A DNA stretch of 64,000 nt from Paenibacillus montanisoli (lineage in GTDB: Bacteria > Bacillota > Bacilli > Paenibacillales > Paenibacillaceae): assembly GCF_003268025.1 (NCBI RefSeq), contig NZ_QLUW01000001.1, forward strand, positions 992,001 to 1,056,000. The letters run 5' to 3'. The notes beneath the pieces were generated by a model that was not told where the DNA came from, made no database searches, and saw only the letters and a list, made by a program, of their open reading frames with translations. A program made the translations under genes and the position numbers. Below are positions 7,087-13,918 of the stretch, one piece after another. Positions within the stretch are counted from its first letter, which is position 1. Every line of letters begins with the position of its first letter.

Positions 7087-8106
7087 ATGATAGATTCAGA
7101 GCAGGATAACTGGCGTAAAGAGATTTCAGTCTACGAAAGACCGGTGTTAAAGAGCAGTATTTGGCAGCTCGTGAACACGATTGGGCCTGTAGTGCTGCTG
7201 TGGCTTGCTGCCTATTGGAGCTTATCGCTTTCCGTTTGGTTGACCATCGGTTTATCAGTCGTCACCGGAGGATTTCTAGTTCGAACGTTTATTATTTTTC
7301 ATGACTGCTGTCACAAATCATTCTTTAAGAATCGCAGAGCTAACGATATTGTAGGTACCATTACCGGAATTATGACTTATGTGCCATATCTCCAATGGAA
7401 GCACAGCCACACCGTACATCATGCGACCTGCGGAAATCTCGATCGGCGAGGGACGGGCGATATTTGGACCATGACGGTTGACGAGTATTTGAAGGCTGCG
7501 CCGCTGCGGAAACTGGTGTATCGGTTGTACCGAAGCCCCTTAATTATGTTTACAATCGGACCGGTATATATCTTTCTGATTGACTACCGCTTTAACCGAA
7601 AGCGTGCTGGCGCGAAAGAACGGTTTAATACCTATATGACCAATGCGGGCATCGCCGCCATTGCCGGACTGCTTTGCTGGGCCACAGGCTGGCAGGCGTT
7701 TATTCTTATTCAAGGAACGGTATTCTTCATTTCAAGTATGGCAGGGATTTGGCTGTTTTATGTACAGCACCAATTCGAGGAGTCTTACTACGAAATGGAC
7801 GAGAAGTGGGATTATGTAAAGGCCGCAATGCAAGGAAGCTCATACTATAAATTGCCACGCATCCTGCATTGGATTTCCGGCAACATCGGGTTTCACCATA
7901 TTCACCATTTTAGCCCCAGAATTCCGAACTACTACTTGAAAACCGTGCATCATGCCAATCCGCGCATGCATGATGTGCAGGAAATTACGTTGCTATCCAG
8001 TTTGGCATCTCTTAATTTCAGACTGTGGGATGAGACAAGCATGAAATTTATCGGATTCCGGGGATTGAAGCGGATGCGGCATGCCCAAGCTTCCGATGCG
8101 CTTTAG
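7087..8106 (+). CDS. Membrane fatty acid desaturase
   Basis: A 339-aa integral membrane desaturase. The three histidine boxes that bind the di-iron centre are present: HDCCH (72-76), HSHTVHH (HxxHH at 108-112) and HHIHH (270-274). Hydrophobic segments lie at about 32-70, 85-102, 148-165 and 190-225. Family knowledge: such enzymes introduce a double bond into membrane acyl chains using oxygen and an electron donor (delta-5 Des or delta-12 type), often to keep membranes fluid in the cold. The exact regiospecificity cannot be read here. The start at 7087 follows AGAGAGGATAATC. It is flanked by repeats R9 and R10; R10 begins 4 bp after the stop, so it looks like one more cassette gene. Confidence 0.9.
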   Translation: MIDSEQDNWRKEISVYERPVLKSSIWQLVNTIGPVVLLWLAAYWSLSLSVWLTIGLSVVTGGFLVRTFIIFHDCCHKSFFKNRRANDIVGTITGIMTYVPYLQWKHSHTVHHATCGNLDRRGTGDIWTMTVDEYLKAAPLRKLVYRLYRSPLIMFTIGPVYIFLIDYRFNRKRAGAKERFNTYMTNAGIAAIAGLLCWATGWQAFILIQGTVFFISSMAGIWLFYVQHQFEESYYEMDEKWDYVKAAMQGSSYYKLPRILHWISGNIGFHHIHHFSPRIPNYYLKTVHHANPRMHDVQEITLLSSLASLNFRLWDETSMKFIGFRGLKRMRHAQASDAL

Positions 8107-8109
8107 AAC

Positions 8110-8185
8110 TTAACCACGGGACACGATAGCTTAATAAACTCAAGGAACGGCATCTGGCGTACTGTCTGCCGTGATAGTGAAAAGA
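8110..8185 (+). repeat. Dispersed cassette-type repeat, copy R10 (diverged)
   Basis: TTAACCACGGGACACGATAGC followed by a loose stem ACGGC ... GCCGT. The left unit is recognisable; the right unit is lost. Confidence 0.55.
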
Positions 8186-8204
8186 GAACTGCATCATAAA
8201 CGAC

Positions 8205-8231
8205 GAAGGAGCTGCAACGCAGCTCCTTTTA
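8205..8231 (+). terminator. Rho-independent terminator
   Basis: AAGGAGCTGC-AAC-GCAGCTCCTT followed by TT. It probably ends the desaturase transcript. A second small hairpin (AACATCttCACA / TGTGATGTT) follows at about 8231-8256. Confidence 0.7.
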
Positions 8232-8414
8232 ACATCTTCACATTTTGTGATGTTCAATTAGCCTTCAACATATTTGGAAAATCAAGTAATGCTGGTACCA
8301 AATGACAAGAACTTGATCCGATAATTTAAAAAGCCCTCGATCCACGCGGACTTCATTCGGACAATGTTCTTGTCACCTGAGTCATCTCTATTATTATTTT
8401 TAATTCAGATGCCG

Positions 8415-8741
8415 CTATACCCGATGGCCGGCCTCGTATTCCTCATTGGCCCGGCCCAGCATCGTCTTCCAGCTATCAAAGTCGGTCTCCCGGTCGACAT
8501 GCCGATCGAACAGCTCTTCGGGGATGTTGTCGACGTCTTCCAGGGTTTTAACGTCGAAGTTTCCCTTGCGGAGAAACTCGTTGAAACATTTGAAGGAAGA
8601 GTAGCGGCTCATGAAGGTCTCATGAAATAACATTTCAAAGGATACGTGATTCTGGACGCCTTCATTGGATTTCGCGCCTTGAAGCTCTTTCAGCAATTCA
8701 TCAAAGGAAATCGGCTTGTTTCTTTTCTTCAGACCTATCAC
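8415..8741 (-). CDS. Unknown 108-aa protein
   Basis: A 108-aa soluble, charged protein (MIGLKKRNKPISFDELLKEL) rich in Phe, Glu and Lys and probably all-helical, with no signal or membrane segment. I recognise no family. The apparent start is GTG at 8741, directly after TTAGGA, so the true start may be a few codons downstream. It is transcribed toward the desaturase gene and away from the cold-shock gene, and its codon use is consistent with real coding. It lies inside the repeat-bearing region but on the opposite strand to every cassette-type gene. Confidence 0.6.
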   Translation of the reverse strand: MIGLKKRNKPISFDELLKELQGAKSNEGVQNHVSFEMLFHETFMSRYSSFKCFNEFLRKGNFDVKTLEDVDNIPEELFDRHVDRETDFDSWKTMLGRANEEYEAGHRV

Positions 8742-8777
8742 TCCTAAATCTTTTTATCCTTCATGATACCATACTTG

Positions 8778-8806
8778 TTGATTTGTATATTGTGCTGTGT
8801 TACTAT
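8778..8806 (+). promoter_or_regulatory. Likely sigma-A promoter of the cold-shock gene
   Basis: TTGATT (8778-8783), 17-bp gap, TACTAT (8801-8806). It would leave a 5' leader of about 130 nt, the long leader usual for cspA-type genes. Confidence 0.45.
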
Positions 8807-8838
8807 AGTTTAATAAACACAAATCAAACCTTTAAATT

Positions 8839-8890
8839 CACATATTGAAAAGGGTTCTCGTTGTGCGGATGGTACCTTTTTCAATTTGTG
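8839..8890 (+). promoter_or_regulatory. Structured 5' leader of the cold-shock gene
   Basis: A long inverted repeat, CACATATTGAAAAGG with CCTTTTTCAATTTGTG, encloses about 20 nt in the untranslated leader. Cold-shock mRNAs often carry temperature-responsive leader structures; that role is inferred. Confidence 0.5.
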
Positions 8891-8945
8891 ATTTTTGTTT
8901 ATACAAGAAAAACATGTTAATCAATCATTTGGAGGCATAGTTAAT

Positions 8946-9146
8946 ATGCAATCAGGAACAGTAAAATGGTTTAACGGTGACAAAGGCTTTGGTTTTATCG
9001 AGGTTGAAGGCGGTAGCGACGTATTCGTACACTTTTCCGCAATCCAAGGCGATGGATACAAGACCCTCGACGAAGGCCAGCGCGTTCAGTTCAACGTGAC
9101 TCAAGGCAACCGCGGACCTCAAGCCGAAAACGTAGTTAAGCTGTAA
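8946..9146 (+). CDS. Cold-shock protein (CspA/CspB family)
   Basis: A 66-aa single cold-shock domain. [20 protein letters not shown] holds RNP1 (KGFGFIEV) and VFVHFSAI is RNP2, the two nucleic-acid-binding motifs. It binds single-stranded RNA/DNA and acts as an RNA chaperone in the cytoplasm. The start at 8946 is set by GGAGG 10 bases upstream; reading further upstream has no ribosome site. The length is normal. It has its own promoter, a long structured leader and a strong terminator, so it is a monocistronic unit, followed by a YdjO-like gene that is also expected to respond to cold. Confidence 0.95.
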   Translation: MQSGTVKWFNGDKGFGFIEVEGGSDVFVHFSAIQGDGYKTLDEGQRVQFNVTQGNRGPQAENVVKL

Positions 9147-9154
9147 ATAAAGTC

Positions 9155-9196
9155 AAAAAAGCTGCCCTTAACACCGCGTTAAGGGTAGCTTTTTAA
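9155..9196 (+). terminator. Rho-independent terminator after the cold-shock gene
   Basis: AAAAGCTGCCCTTAAC - ACCGC - GTTAAGGGTAGCTTTTT, one mismatch, with T-run. Confidence 0.85.
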
Positions 9197-9215
9197 TTAA
9201 AGGAGGGGATTCATA

Positions 9216-9419
9216 TTGGCTTATCGTGGCAAACCGGTAGAAGATATTCCACATGAAGAAACTGTAATCTGGAGCTGTACGCATAAAGACTGCAAAGGAT
9301 GGATCCGTGATAATTTCTCGTTTGCGAACGTGCCTGTGTGCTCGATTTGCCAGTCCCCAATGATGAGAAGCGTGAAGATGCTTCCGCCAATAATCAATAC
9401 TAACAAAGGACGGCGCTGA
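9216..9419 (+). CDS. YdjO-like cold-inducible zinc-ribbon protein
   Basis: A 67-aa protein with two Cys pairs, CTHKDC (about residues 21-26) and CSIC (about 42-45), forming a small zinc ribbon followed by SPMMRSVKMLP. This matches the Bacillus YdjO cold-inducible family in size and pattern; its molecular role is not known to me. The start is TTG at 9216, with GGAGGGG 8-14 bases upstream, which fixes it. It lies just after the cold-shock gene but beyond that gene's terminator, so read-through or a separate promoter would be needed. From its stop to about 9700 I see no further gene. Confidence 0.8.
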   Translation: MAYRGKPVEDIPHEETVIWSCTHKDCKGWIRDNFSFANVPVCSICQSPMMRSVKMLPPIINTNKGRR

Positions 9420-9710
9420 CACACCGCAGCCAGTCGCTTCGCCGTCACCCCTCCAGCCCATTTGTTCATCGCCGAACAAAAGGATTTGTGTCACTATTTT
9501 TTGATACAGATCTCCCCTCAATAAACAAAAGAACCCTATAAAATATGGATACTTAATAAGGGTGCTATTGTGTCGTTCTACAACATGGGCGTACAATAAA
9601 AAAATAAACTGTAACCCCTGCAACAGCATGTTTTCACATGCCTAAACGACACGCTCGGCAGCGCGCTAGGTTCGATAGGGCCGTATCAAAATAGAAAAGC
9701 TAGATCATTG

Positions 9711-9795
9711 CGCTAACGGGTACGATAGCAGAACAAAAGCAGGCTGCCGACGAAAATCGGCGGCCTGTTTCGCTAACGGGAAGCATAGCGCAACA
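9711..9795 (+). repeat. Dispersed cassette-type repeat, copy R11 (full length, best preserved)
   Basis: Left unit CGCTAACGGGTACGATAGC then AGAACAAA, stem GCAGGCTGCCGA - CGAAAA - TCGGCGGCCTG, right unit CGCTAACGGGAAGCATAGCG then CAACA. The two flanking units are direct repeats of each other around the stem. Confidence 0.85.
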
Positions 9796-9884
9796 GCTTA
9801 TTGCAACATTATTTGATAAAGGTTACTCGCACATATAGAACGCGAACAAACAATAACGGTAAAAAATGTGAGGTTAACGTTTAT

Positions 9885-10007
9885 ATGAAATCAATGATTT
9901 TCTTATTGCTATCAACATTGTTTATAAGCGGTTGCTTTGCCTCTGTTGACCCAAAAGAAAAAGGTGCGGTTCAATTGGACGTACGGAAAATAACCCTCCA
10001 AATTTAG
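9885..10007 (+). pseudogene. Truncated lipoprotein gene (cut by IS110 copy C)
   Basis: From the ATG at 9885 (GAGG 11-15 bases upstream) the frame reads MKSMIFLLLSTLFISGC, a clear lipoprotein signal with Cys17 in FISGC, then FASVDPKEKGAVQLDV. At about 9988 the sequence becomes the IS110 end (AAATAACC), and the frame closes 7 codons later. So only the signal and about 18 mature residues of the original protein remain. The gene follows repeat R11 as a cassette gene would. Its missing 3' part is not found on the other side of the element, which implies an accompanying deletion. Confidence 0.65.
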
Positions 10008-10035
10008 ATTGGAAGGTTTTTCTTGTGTTGGTTGC

Positions 10036-11247
10036 TTAGGCCAAATTCAAGTCGATGAAGGTTTCTTTGCGTTTAAGCAGAGCAAATACCCAGTGTAGTA
10101 GCTTGTTCACGCAGGCGATCATGGCGACTTTGTAGGGTTTACCTTCAGCGATCTTCTTCTCGTAAAATGCCTTCATTTTCTTGCTGCCGGAGCGCCGCAA
10201 GCTGCAAAGGACGGCCAAGAATAAGGTGTGCCGGAGCCTACTGGAGCCTCGTTTTGTAATTCGATTGATCGTTGCCGTGAATTTCCCCGACATATGAACG
10301 CTAGGATCTACACCAGCGAAGGCAACCAGTTTCTTCGGGTGATTAAACCGATCGATTTCACCGATTTCAGAAATAATCGTTGCAGCGATTTTTTCGCCGA
10401 TCCGGGGATCGATTGGATAATCTGATATTCTTCCAATTCATTAGCGAGGGCATCCATTTGCTTTTCCAGGGCGGTTAGATGCTCTCGATAATGAAGTAAC
10501 ATGCTTACGTACATTTCAAGACTAATGAGATGGCTGTGAAACGGTGCATTTCGAAAGGGATTCCGCTCAGCTGCAGCCAGCAGAGCTTCCGCTTTTGACC
10601 GTGCCCAGTTCTCAGATCGGCGCGTATACATAAGCGTGCAATCTTCTCCGTAACATTAGTTTTCCCGGCTTTAAGAGCAGCGTCTGAAGTCGGAAATGCC
10701 AACAACGTATTGAGCGATACCGCAGAGTGTAAGTCCCCAAAAACGCCTTTATACTCAGGGAAAACCTGATCTAAGACAGCTTGAAATTGCAGTTTGATTT
10801 GAATGTAGAGACCCGTAATTGCATCGTGCTGCCTTGTTAAGTTACGTAGGTTTAGCAGCTGAACGCCTCTAGTTTTGTGCCGTTCAAAGTCCTCTTTGTA
10901 GAACAGTTCACATAAAGCGTAGGCGTCAACGGCATCGGTCTTTACCTTGCGCAAGCTGGAGGCTTTCTTGGCCTGATAAGACAGCATCGGATTAACCACG
11001 ACAAACAAGTAATTATGATCCTCCAAGAAACGAGTAACTGGAAGATGATAGTGACCTGTCGATTCTAAGATAACCATAGGCTTCTGATCTGTTTGCTCCT
11101 CAATTAAACCTAAGAACGAATGGAAAGCCTCTAAACCTTCACGAGTATGAGGGACGGTAAAGCTCTTACCGTAAGGCTGACCTCTGTCTAGAAAGCCTGG
11201 CCCTGGCTTTCTCCCTTAGCAATGTCCAGCCCAATTACTGGATTCAT
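10036..11247 (-). pseudogene. IS110-family transposase with several frameshifts
   Basis: The reading starts MNPVIGLDIAKGESQGQAF at 11247 and stops where one base is missing near 11190. It resumes in another frame through VILESTGHYHLPVTRFLEDH and KVKTDAVDAYALCELFYKED, shifts again near 10620 (LCIRADLR/YTRRSENW) and once more near 10400 (IQSIPG). It ends with MSGKFTATINRITKRGSSRLR to 10036. Restored, the length would be about 400 aa with all DEDD motifs. It shares strong similarity along its length with the deleted copy at 385-1396. It is inactive. Confidence 0.85.
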
Positions 11248-11497
11248 CGTTTGTATCACCTTCACTTCCTAAGATTCGCCGGTAGCCCCTGGTCCCGCTT
11301 GTAATGTCATAGCTTCGCTTGTTATTCGGGATCGATGTCCCAACCAGCCTCAAACATGTTTCTACAAGTAGGGGGTGAACAGTTTAGCGCACGGGGTCTA
11401 ACCCCACGGGCAGAGACGTTCTACCCCGGCTACCCGTACTAAACCTCTTAAAGATAAAAGAGGTCAACCAGTAAAAACTGGCTGACCTCATAATACG
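11248..11497 (-). ncRNA. Non-coding left end of IS110 copy C; possible bridge RNA
   Basis: Upstream non-coding end, similar to 1400-1637. It contains CCCACGGGCAG (11403-11413), which recurs at the insertion junction (ACGGGCAG, 11499-11506), and a strong terminal hairpin GAGGTCAaCCAGT / ACTGGctGACCTC. RNA status is inferred from what is known of the IS110 group. Confidence 0.4.
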
Positions 11498-11520
11498 AAC
11501 GGGCAGGTTAATGTAACTTA
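11496..11520 (+). repeat. Dispersed cassette-type repeat, copy R12 (split by IS110 copy C)
   Basis: CGAACGGGCAGGTTAATGTAAC, right-hand unit only, directly at the IS110 end. Positions 11521-11686 hold no gene I can support. Confidence 0.5.
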
Positions 11521-11686
11521 AGGAATTTCCTACTGAATGCTGAATAATGGAGTATATGGTAACTTCGCGGTAACAAACCACACGAGAATCGAGGTTTTTA
11601 TCAATTACCAAAAAGCATAAATGCGATAAGGAAGCCGGATTATAAGGGGTTTCAGGTTCTTTTAAAGTACGGAACAAAACAGTGAT

Positions 11687-11736
11687 GCATCGCTGGCAGC
11701 GATGAGATCAGGAGTTCGATCCCCCTAGGCTCCACC
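11687..11736 (+). pseudogene. 3' fragment of tRNA-Ala(GGC); likely island attachment scar
   Basis: The fragment starts within the anticodon arm: a perfect 5-bp stem CATCG / CGATG around the loop CTGGCAG (T33, anticodon GGC). It continues through a 5-nt variable region, a T-arm AGGAG-TTCGATC-CCCCT (one A-C mismatch) and the acceptor strand AGGCTCC plus ACC. No acceptor 5' strand (GGAGCCT) or D-arm precedes it. So this is a displaced tRNA 3' end, as left at the far end of an element integrated into a tRNA gene. Confidence 0.75.
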
Positions 11737-11749
11737 TTAACAGATCCGT

Positions 11750-11773
11750 GCCCTTGCGATGCAAGGGCTTTTT
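11750..11773 (+). terminator. Rho-independent terminator, family T1
   Basis: GCCCTTGC-GAT-GCAAGGGC then TTTTTG. Related to the hairpins at 22572 and 44007. Confidence 0.75.
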
Positions 11774-11792
11774 GTCGTTTTACAAAAAAGTT

Positions 11793-11830
11793 GAGACGCG
11801 TTGCTTTAAGGTCCACAGCGTCTCTTTATT
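11793..11830 (+). terminator. Terminator-like hairpin
   Basis: GAGACGC and GCGTCTC arms 18 nt apart, then TTTATTTTT. From here to 12027 I see no gene. Confidence 0.5.
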
Positions 11831-12027
11831 TTTCAACATCGTCAGGTTATCGTCAGCACAAAAACGCGTTAGATTATGTAGAATGACGAACCTGCGAAGG
11901 GCTGTTCGACAATATCGAAATTTGGTTCAGGGTATTCACATGTTGACCTGTTACTGCAGGCATTTTGCCGTGGTCACTGCGTCTGCGACAAATGCAAATT
12001 CCACAATCCTGTGAAATTCGCGTCGCT

Positions 12028-12043
12028 TGTGATAAAAATCACA
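12028..12043 (+). promoter_or_regulatory. Fnr/CRP-type operator at a class II promoter
   Basis: Perfect palindrome TGTGATAAAAATCACA, the Fnr/CRP-family consensus TGTGA-N6-TCACA. A -10-like TACGAT lies at 12065-12070. The expected start site near 12077 would put the operator centre about 41.5 bp upstream, the standard class II activator position. It suggests oxygen- or anaerobiosis-dependent activation of the small genes downstream. Confidence 0.65.
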
Positions 12044-12103
12044 TTTCGAACGTCTAAATAGGGCTACGATAGTTTTAGAAAAGAATTAAGGGGGCGCATT
12101 CAC

Positions 12104-12172
12104 ATGAGTGATGTTAGAGCATACCGTTATGAGAATAAAACAGCAAGCGACTCCAGTAGTGTATATGACTAA
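12104..12172 (+). CDS. Possible 22-codon leader peptide
   Basis: ATG with AAGGGGGCG about 7 bases upstream, then MSDVRAYRYENKTASDSSSV and two more codons before the stop at 12172. A second short frame (MTKSVKADTIHRLVHAFYK) overlaps its end at 12165. This is the first open frame after the Fnr-type promoter. It could be a leader peptide or the remains of a frameshifted small gene; I recognise neither. Evidence is limited to the ribosome site and position. Confidence 0.35.
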   Translation: MSDVRAYRYENKTASDSSSVYD

Positions 12173-12255
12173 ATCGGTAAAAGCCGATACGATTCATCGA
12201 TTGGTCCATGCTTTCTATAAATAAAAGTTCACACAACTACTAAGGAGTGAGATAA

Positions 12256-12396
12256 ATGGAAGTTATGTTCATGATCATGGGATTCAACGTAGCAGTGATC
12301 GTTGTACTTGGCATTCTTGTAAAAGGCGCATTGGACATGGAACCGATTAATAAAACATATCCGACCGGACAAACCTTGAATGGAGGCGAGAAATAA
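12256..12396 (+). CDS. 46-aa single-span membrane protein
   Basis: MEVMFMIMGFNVAVIVVLGI begins a 46-aa protein with one membrane segment (about residues 5-24) and a short polar tail ending LNGGEK. The ribosome site AAGGAGTGAG lies 5-14 bases upstream. The stop codon overlaps the start of the next gene (TAATG), so the two are translationally coupled. Small, paired, single-span proteins under an Fnr-type promoter suggest accessory subunits of a membrane complex, for example respiratory, but the sequence does not match any small subunit I know. Confidence 0.7.
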   Translation: MEVMFMIMGFNVAVIVVLGILVKGALDMEPINKTYPTGQTLNGGEK

Positions 12397-12512
12397 TGGA
12401 TGCTATGGCCATTTACCTATATTTCTTCGGTATGCTCGCGTTGCTGCTTATCGGATTGCTTGTACCTGCCCACTATATAACCATTCCAAAAGACGATGAA
12501 AACGAAGGGTAA
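12396..12512 (+). CDS. 38-aa single-span membrane protein
   Basis: MDAMAIYLYFFGMLALLLIG begins a 38-aa protein with one membrane span (about residues 5-24) and an acidic tail, PKDDENEG. It starts within the stop codon of the preceding 46-aa gene, with the ribosome site GGAGGCGAG just upstream. A terminator follows 27 bp after the stop, so the pair forms a compact unit behind the Fnr-type promoter. Function unknown. Confidence 0.7.
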   Translation: MDAMAIYLYFFGMLALLLIGLLVPAHYITIPKDDENEG

Positions 12513-12539
12513 TGAGTTGAAACTGAACAGAAAAACAAT

Positions 12540-12568
12540 GGAGACTCTTTCGGGAGTCTCTTTTTTTT
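12540..12568 (+). terminator. Rho-independent terminator
   Basis: GAGACTC-TTTCGG-GAGTCTC followed by eight T. Closes the small membrane-protein operon. Confidence 0.9.
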
Positions 12569-12703
12569 GATTTTTTTGCACTATATTGCAACAACACCAT
12601 ATATTTTTACTTGAAAATCATATTTATGTACATTGTTTTCGTTATAGTCAAGTGCGTAAAATGAAGCTATGCAATATTACATAATCTCACATGGGAGGGT
12701 AAC

Positions 12704-13600
12704 ATGGATAAAACAAAGATTATCATTGATACGGATATTGGCGATGATATCGACGATGCGCTGGCGATTGCGTTTGCGCTTGAATCGCCTGAATTGGAAA
12801 TTATCGGAATAACGACGGTGTTCAAAAATGTTACGGCCCGGGCAAAAATAGCGGTTAACTTGCTCGAAAAGGCTGGACGGGCAGATATTCCCGTATATGC
12901 AGGCATTGGAAGCCCGATCCTCAACAAGGTGGACTTAAGCGAGATTCCGAACCAATACTCGGAAGAAAAAGAAGGACATGCAGAGGGCTTCAAGACAACG
13001 GCCATCGATTTCATCATCGATACGGTCATGAAATCGGATGGAGATATAACCCTGGTGCCGATCGGTCCTTTGACCAATATCGCAATTGCCATCCTCAAAG
13101 AGCCGGAGCTCAAACATAGGGTGAAAGAGATTGTGATGATGGGTGGTTGTTTCTACAGCCATCTAAGCGAATGGAATATCAGATGCGACCCGGAAGCCGC
13201 AAGGATCGTGTTCGAATCGGGCATCCCTATTAAGGCCGTTGGACTTGATGTTACGGTGAAATGTATTCTGACCAAAGAAAATATGGACCGGTTGTTGACC
13301 AGCCATAAACAATCGGCCGATTATATTCCGGAATTGATCGCAAGGTGGCAGAAGGTAACGGACCATTATCCGATGATGCATGATCCTCTGGCGATCTGCG
13401 CCGTGTTTGACGATCGCATACTGGAAATGCAGCAGGACGAGATTGTTGTGGAGACTCAGGGCGAATTTACGCGCGGGGCGACTTATAACAAAAGCGCGCT
13501 CTACTGGCGCGGAAACGCCGATCAGTCCGTCATCAAGGCTGCCAAAAATGTGGATGCAGAAGCTTTTATAAAACTGTATATGGACAGAGTGTGTTTTTAA
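12704..13600 (+). CDS. Inosine-uridine-preferring nucleoside hydrolase family protein
   Basis: A 298-aa cytoplasmic enzyme of the IunH/RihA-C family. The calcium-binding and catalytic signature DTDIGDDIDDALA sits at residues 9-21, followed by GITTVFKN, the VPIGPLTNIA motif (about residue 115), and KEIVMMGGCFY around 135. MHDPLAICAVFD near residue 227 carries the second Asp of the metal site. It hydrolyses the N-glycosidic bond of (ribo)nucleosides to base plus ribose for salvage; the exact nucleoside is not determined. The start at 12704 has GGGAGGGT 5-12 bases upstream. Monocistronic: a terminator lies before it and a hairpin after it. Confidence 0.93.
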   Translation: MDKTKIIIDTDIGDDIDDALAIAFALESPELEIIGITTVFKNVTARAKIAVNLLEKAGRADIPVYAGIGSPILNKVDLSEIPNQYSEEKEGHAEGFKTTAIDFIIDTVMKSDGDITLVPIGPLTNIAIAILKEPELKHRVKEIVMMGGCFYSHLSEWNIRCDPEAARIVFESGIPIKAVGLDVTVKCILTKENMDRLLTSHKQSADYIPELIARWQKVTDHYPMMHDPLAICAVFDDRILEMQQDEIVVETQGEFTRGATYNKSALYWRGNADQSVIKAAKNVDAEAFIKLYMDRVCF

Positions 13601-13687
13601 CACCGGAAATTGTAAGCCTTTTCAAACATGGCAAAAAGACGCATGAGGATCGCCAGAGACACTTTCATAACAGCTCCCTTTAAGGTG

Positions 13688-13730
13688 CTACGAATAAACA
13701 GGCTGCCTAGTTGGCAGCCTGTTGCTCGTA
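13688..13730 (+). terminator. Strong hairpin after the nucleoside hydrolase gene
   Basis: Nested perfect palindromes: CTACGA...TCGTAG outside and AACAGGCTGCC-TAGTT-GGCAGCCTGTT inside. The inner stem resembles that of the cassette-type repeats (GCAGGCTGCC), but CTAACGGG units are absent and there is no T-run. Terminator or decayed repeat. Confidence 0.5.
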
Positions 13731-13733
13731 GAA

Positions 13734-13806
13734 TCGGATGTGGAAGCTGTCTTGATCGGGATCGGAATTTGTACGAAGCACGAACTTGATTTTACAGGTT
13801 AGAAAC
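13734..13806 (+). pseudogene. Remnant of the Gfo/Idh/MocA oxidoreductase gene
   Basis: Two blocks match the intact gene at 18662-19735. Positions 13735-13765 (CGGATGTGGAAGCTGTC and onward) correspond to about 18863-18893. Positions 13768-13805 (TTGTACGAAGCACGAACTTG and onward) correspond to about 19005-19041. About 110 bp between them are missing. This is a decayed partial duplicate located on the far side of the helicase gene. Confidence 0.8.
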
Positions 13807-13918
13807 TCTTCTTTTTGTATACGATGGTGAATATACGATCCGAGACAGGGCCATTTGGAGGATTCTGGAGGTTACTATCGAATAATAGTTTATAGTGTTA
13901 GAAAACGGAGGATTATGG

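Larger units (their letters stand above)
9988..11497 (-). mobile_element. IS110-family insertion sequence, broken copy C
   Basis: Full-length relative of copy A (328-1640) with the same ends: AAATAACC at the low-coordinate side and CATAATACGAACGGGCAGG at the other. The transposase has several frameshifts. It inserted beside a lipoprotein gene on one side and into a cassette-type repeat (R12) on the other. Confidence 0.75.

Noticed and set aside
9168-9629. 153-aa open frame on the minus strand
   Set aside because: Antisense to the YdjO-like gene and its downstream spacer; no ribosome site and no plausible domain.
178-9795. CRISPR array
   Set aside because: The repeats are palindromic, differ in length and spacing (hundreds of bases to over a kilobase) and lie between genes; there are no uniform spacers and no cas genes.
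11384-11677. 97-aa open frame on the minus strand
   Set aside because: Begins outside and ends inside the IS110 end; no ribosome site or family signal.
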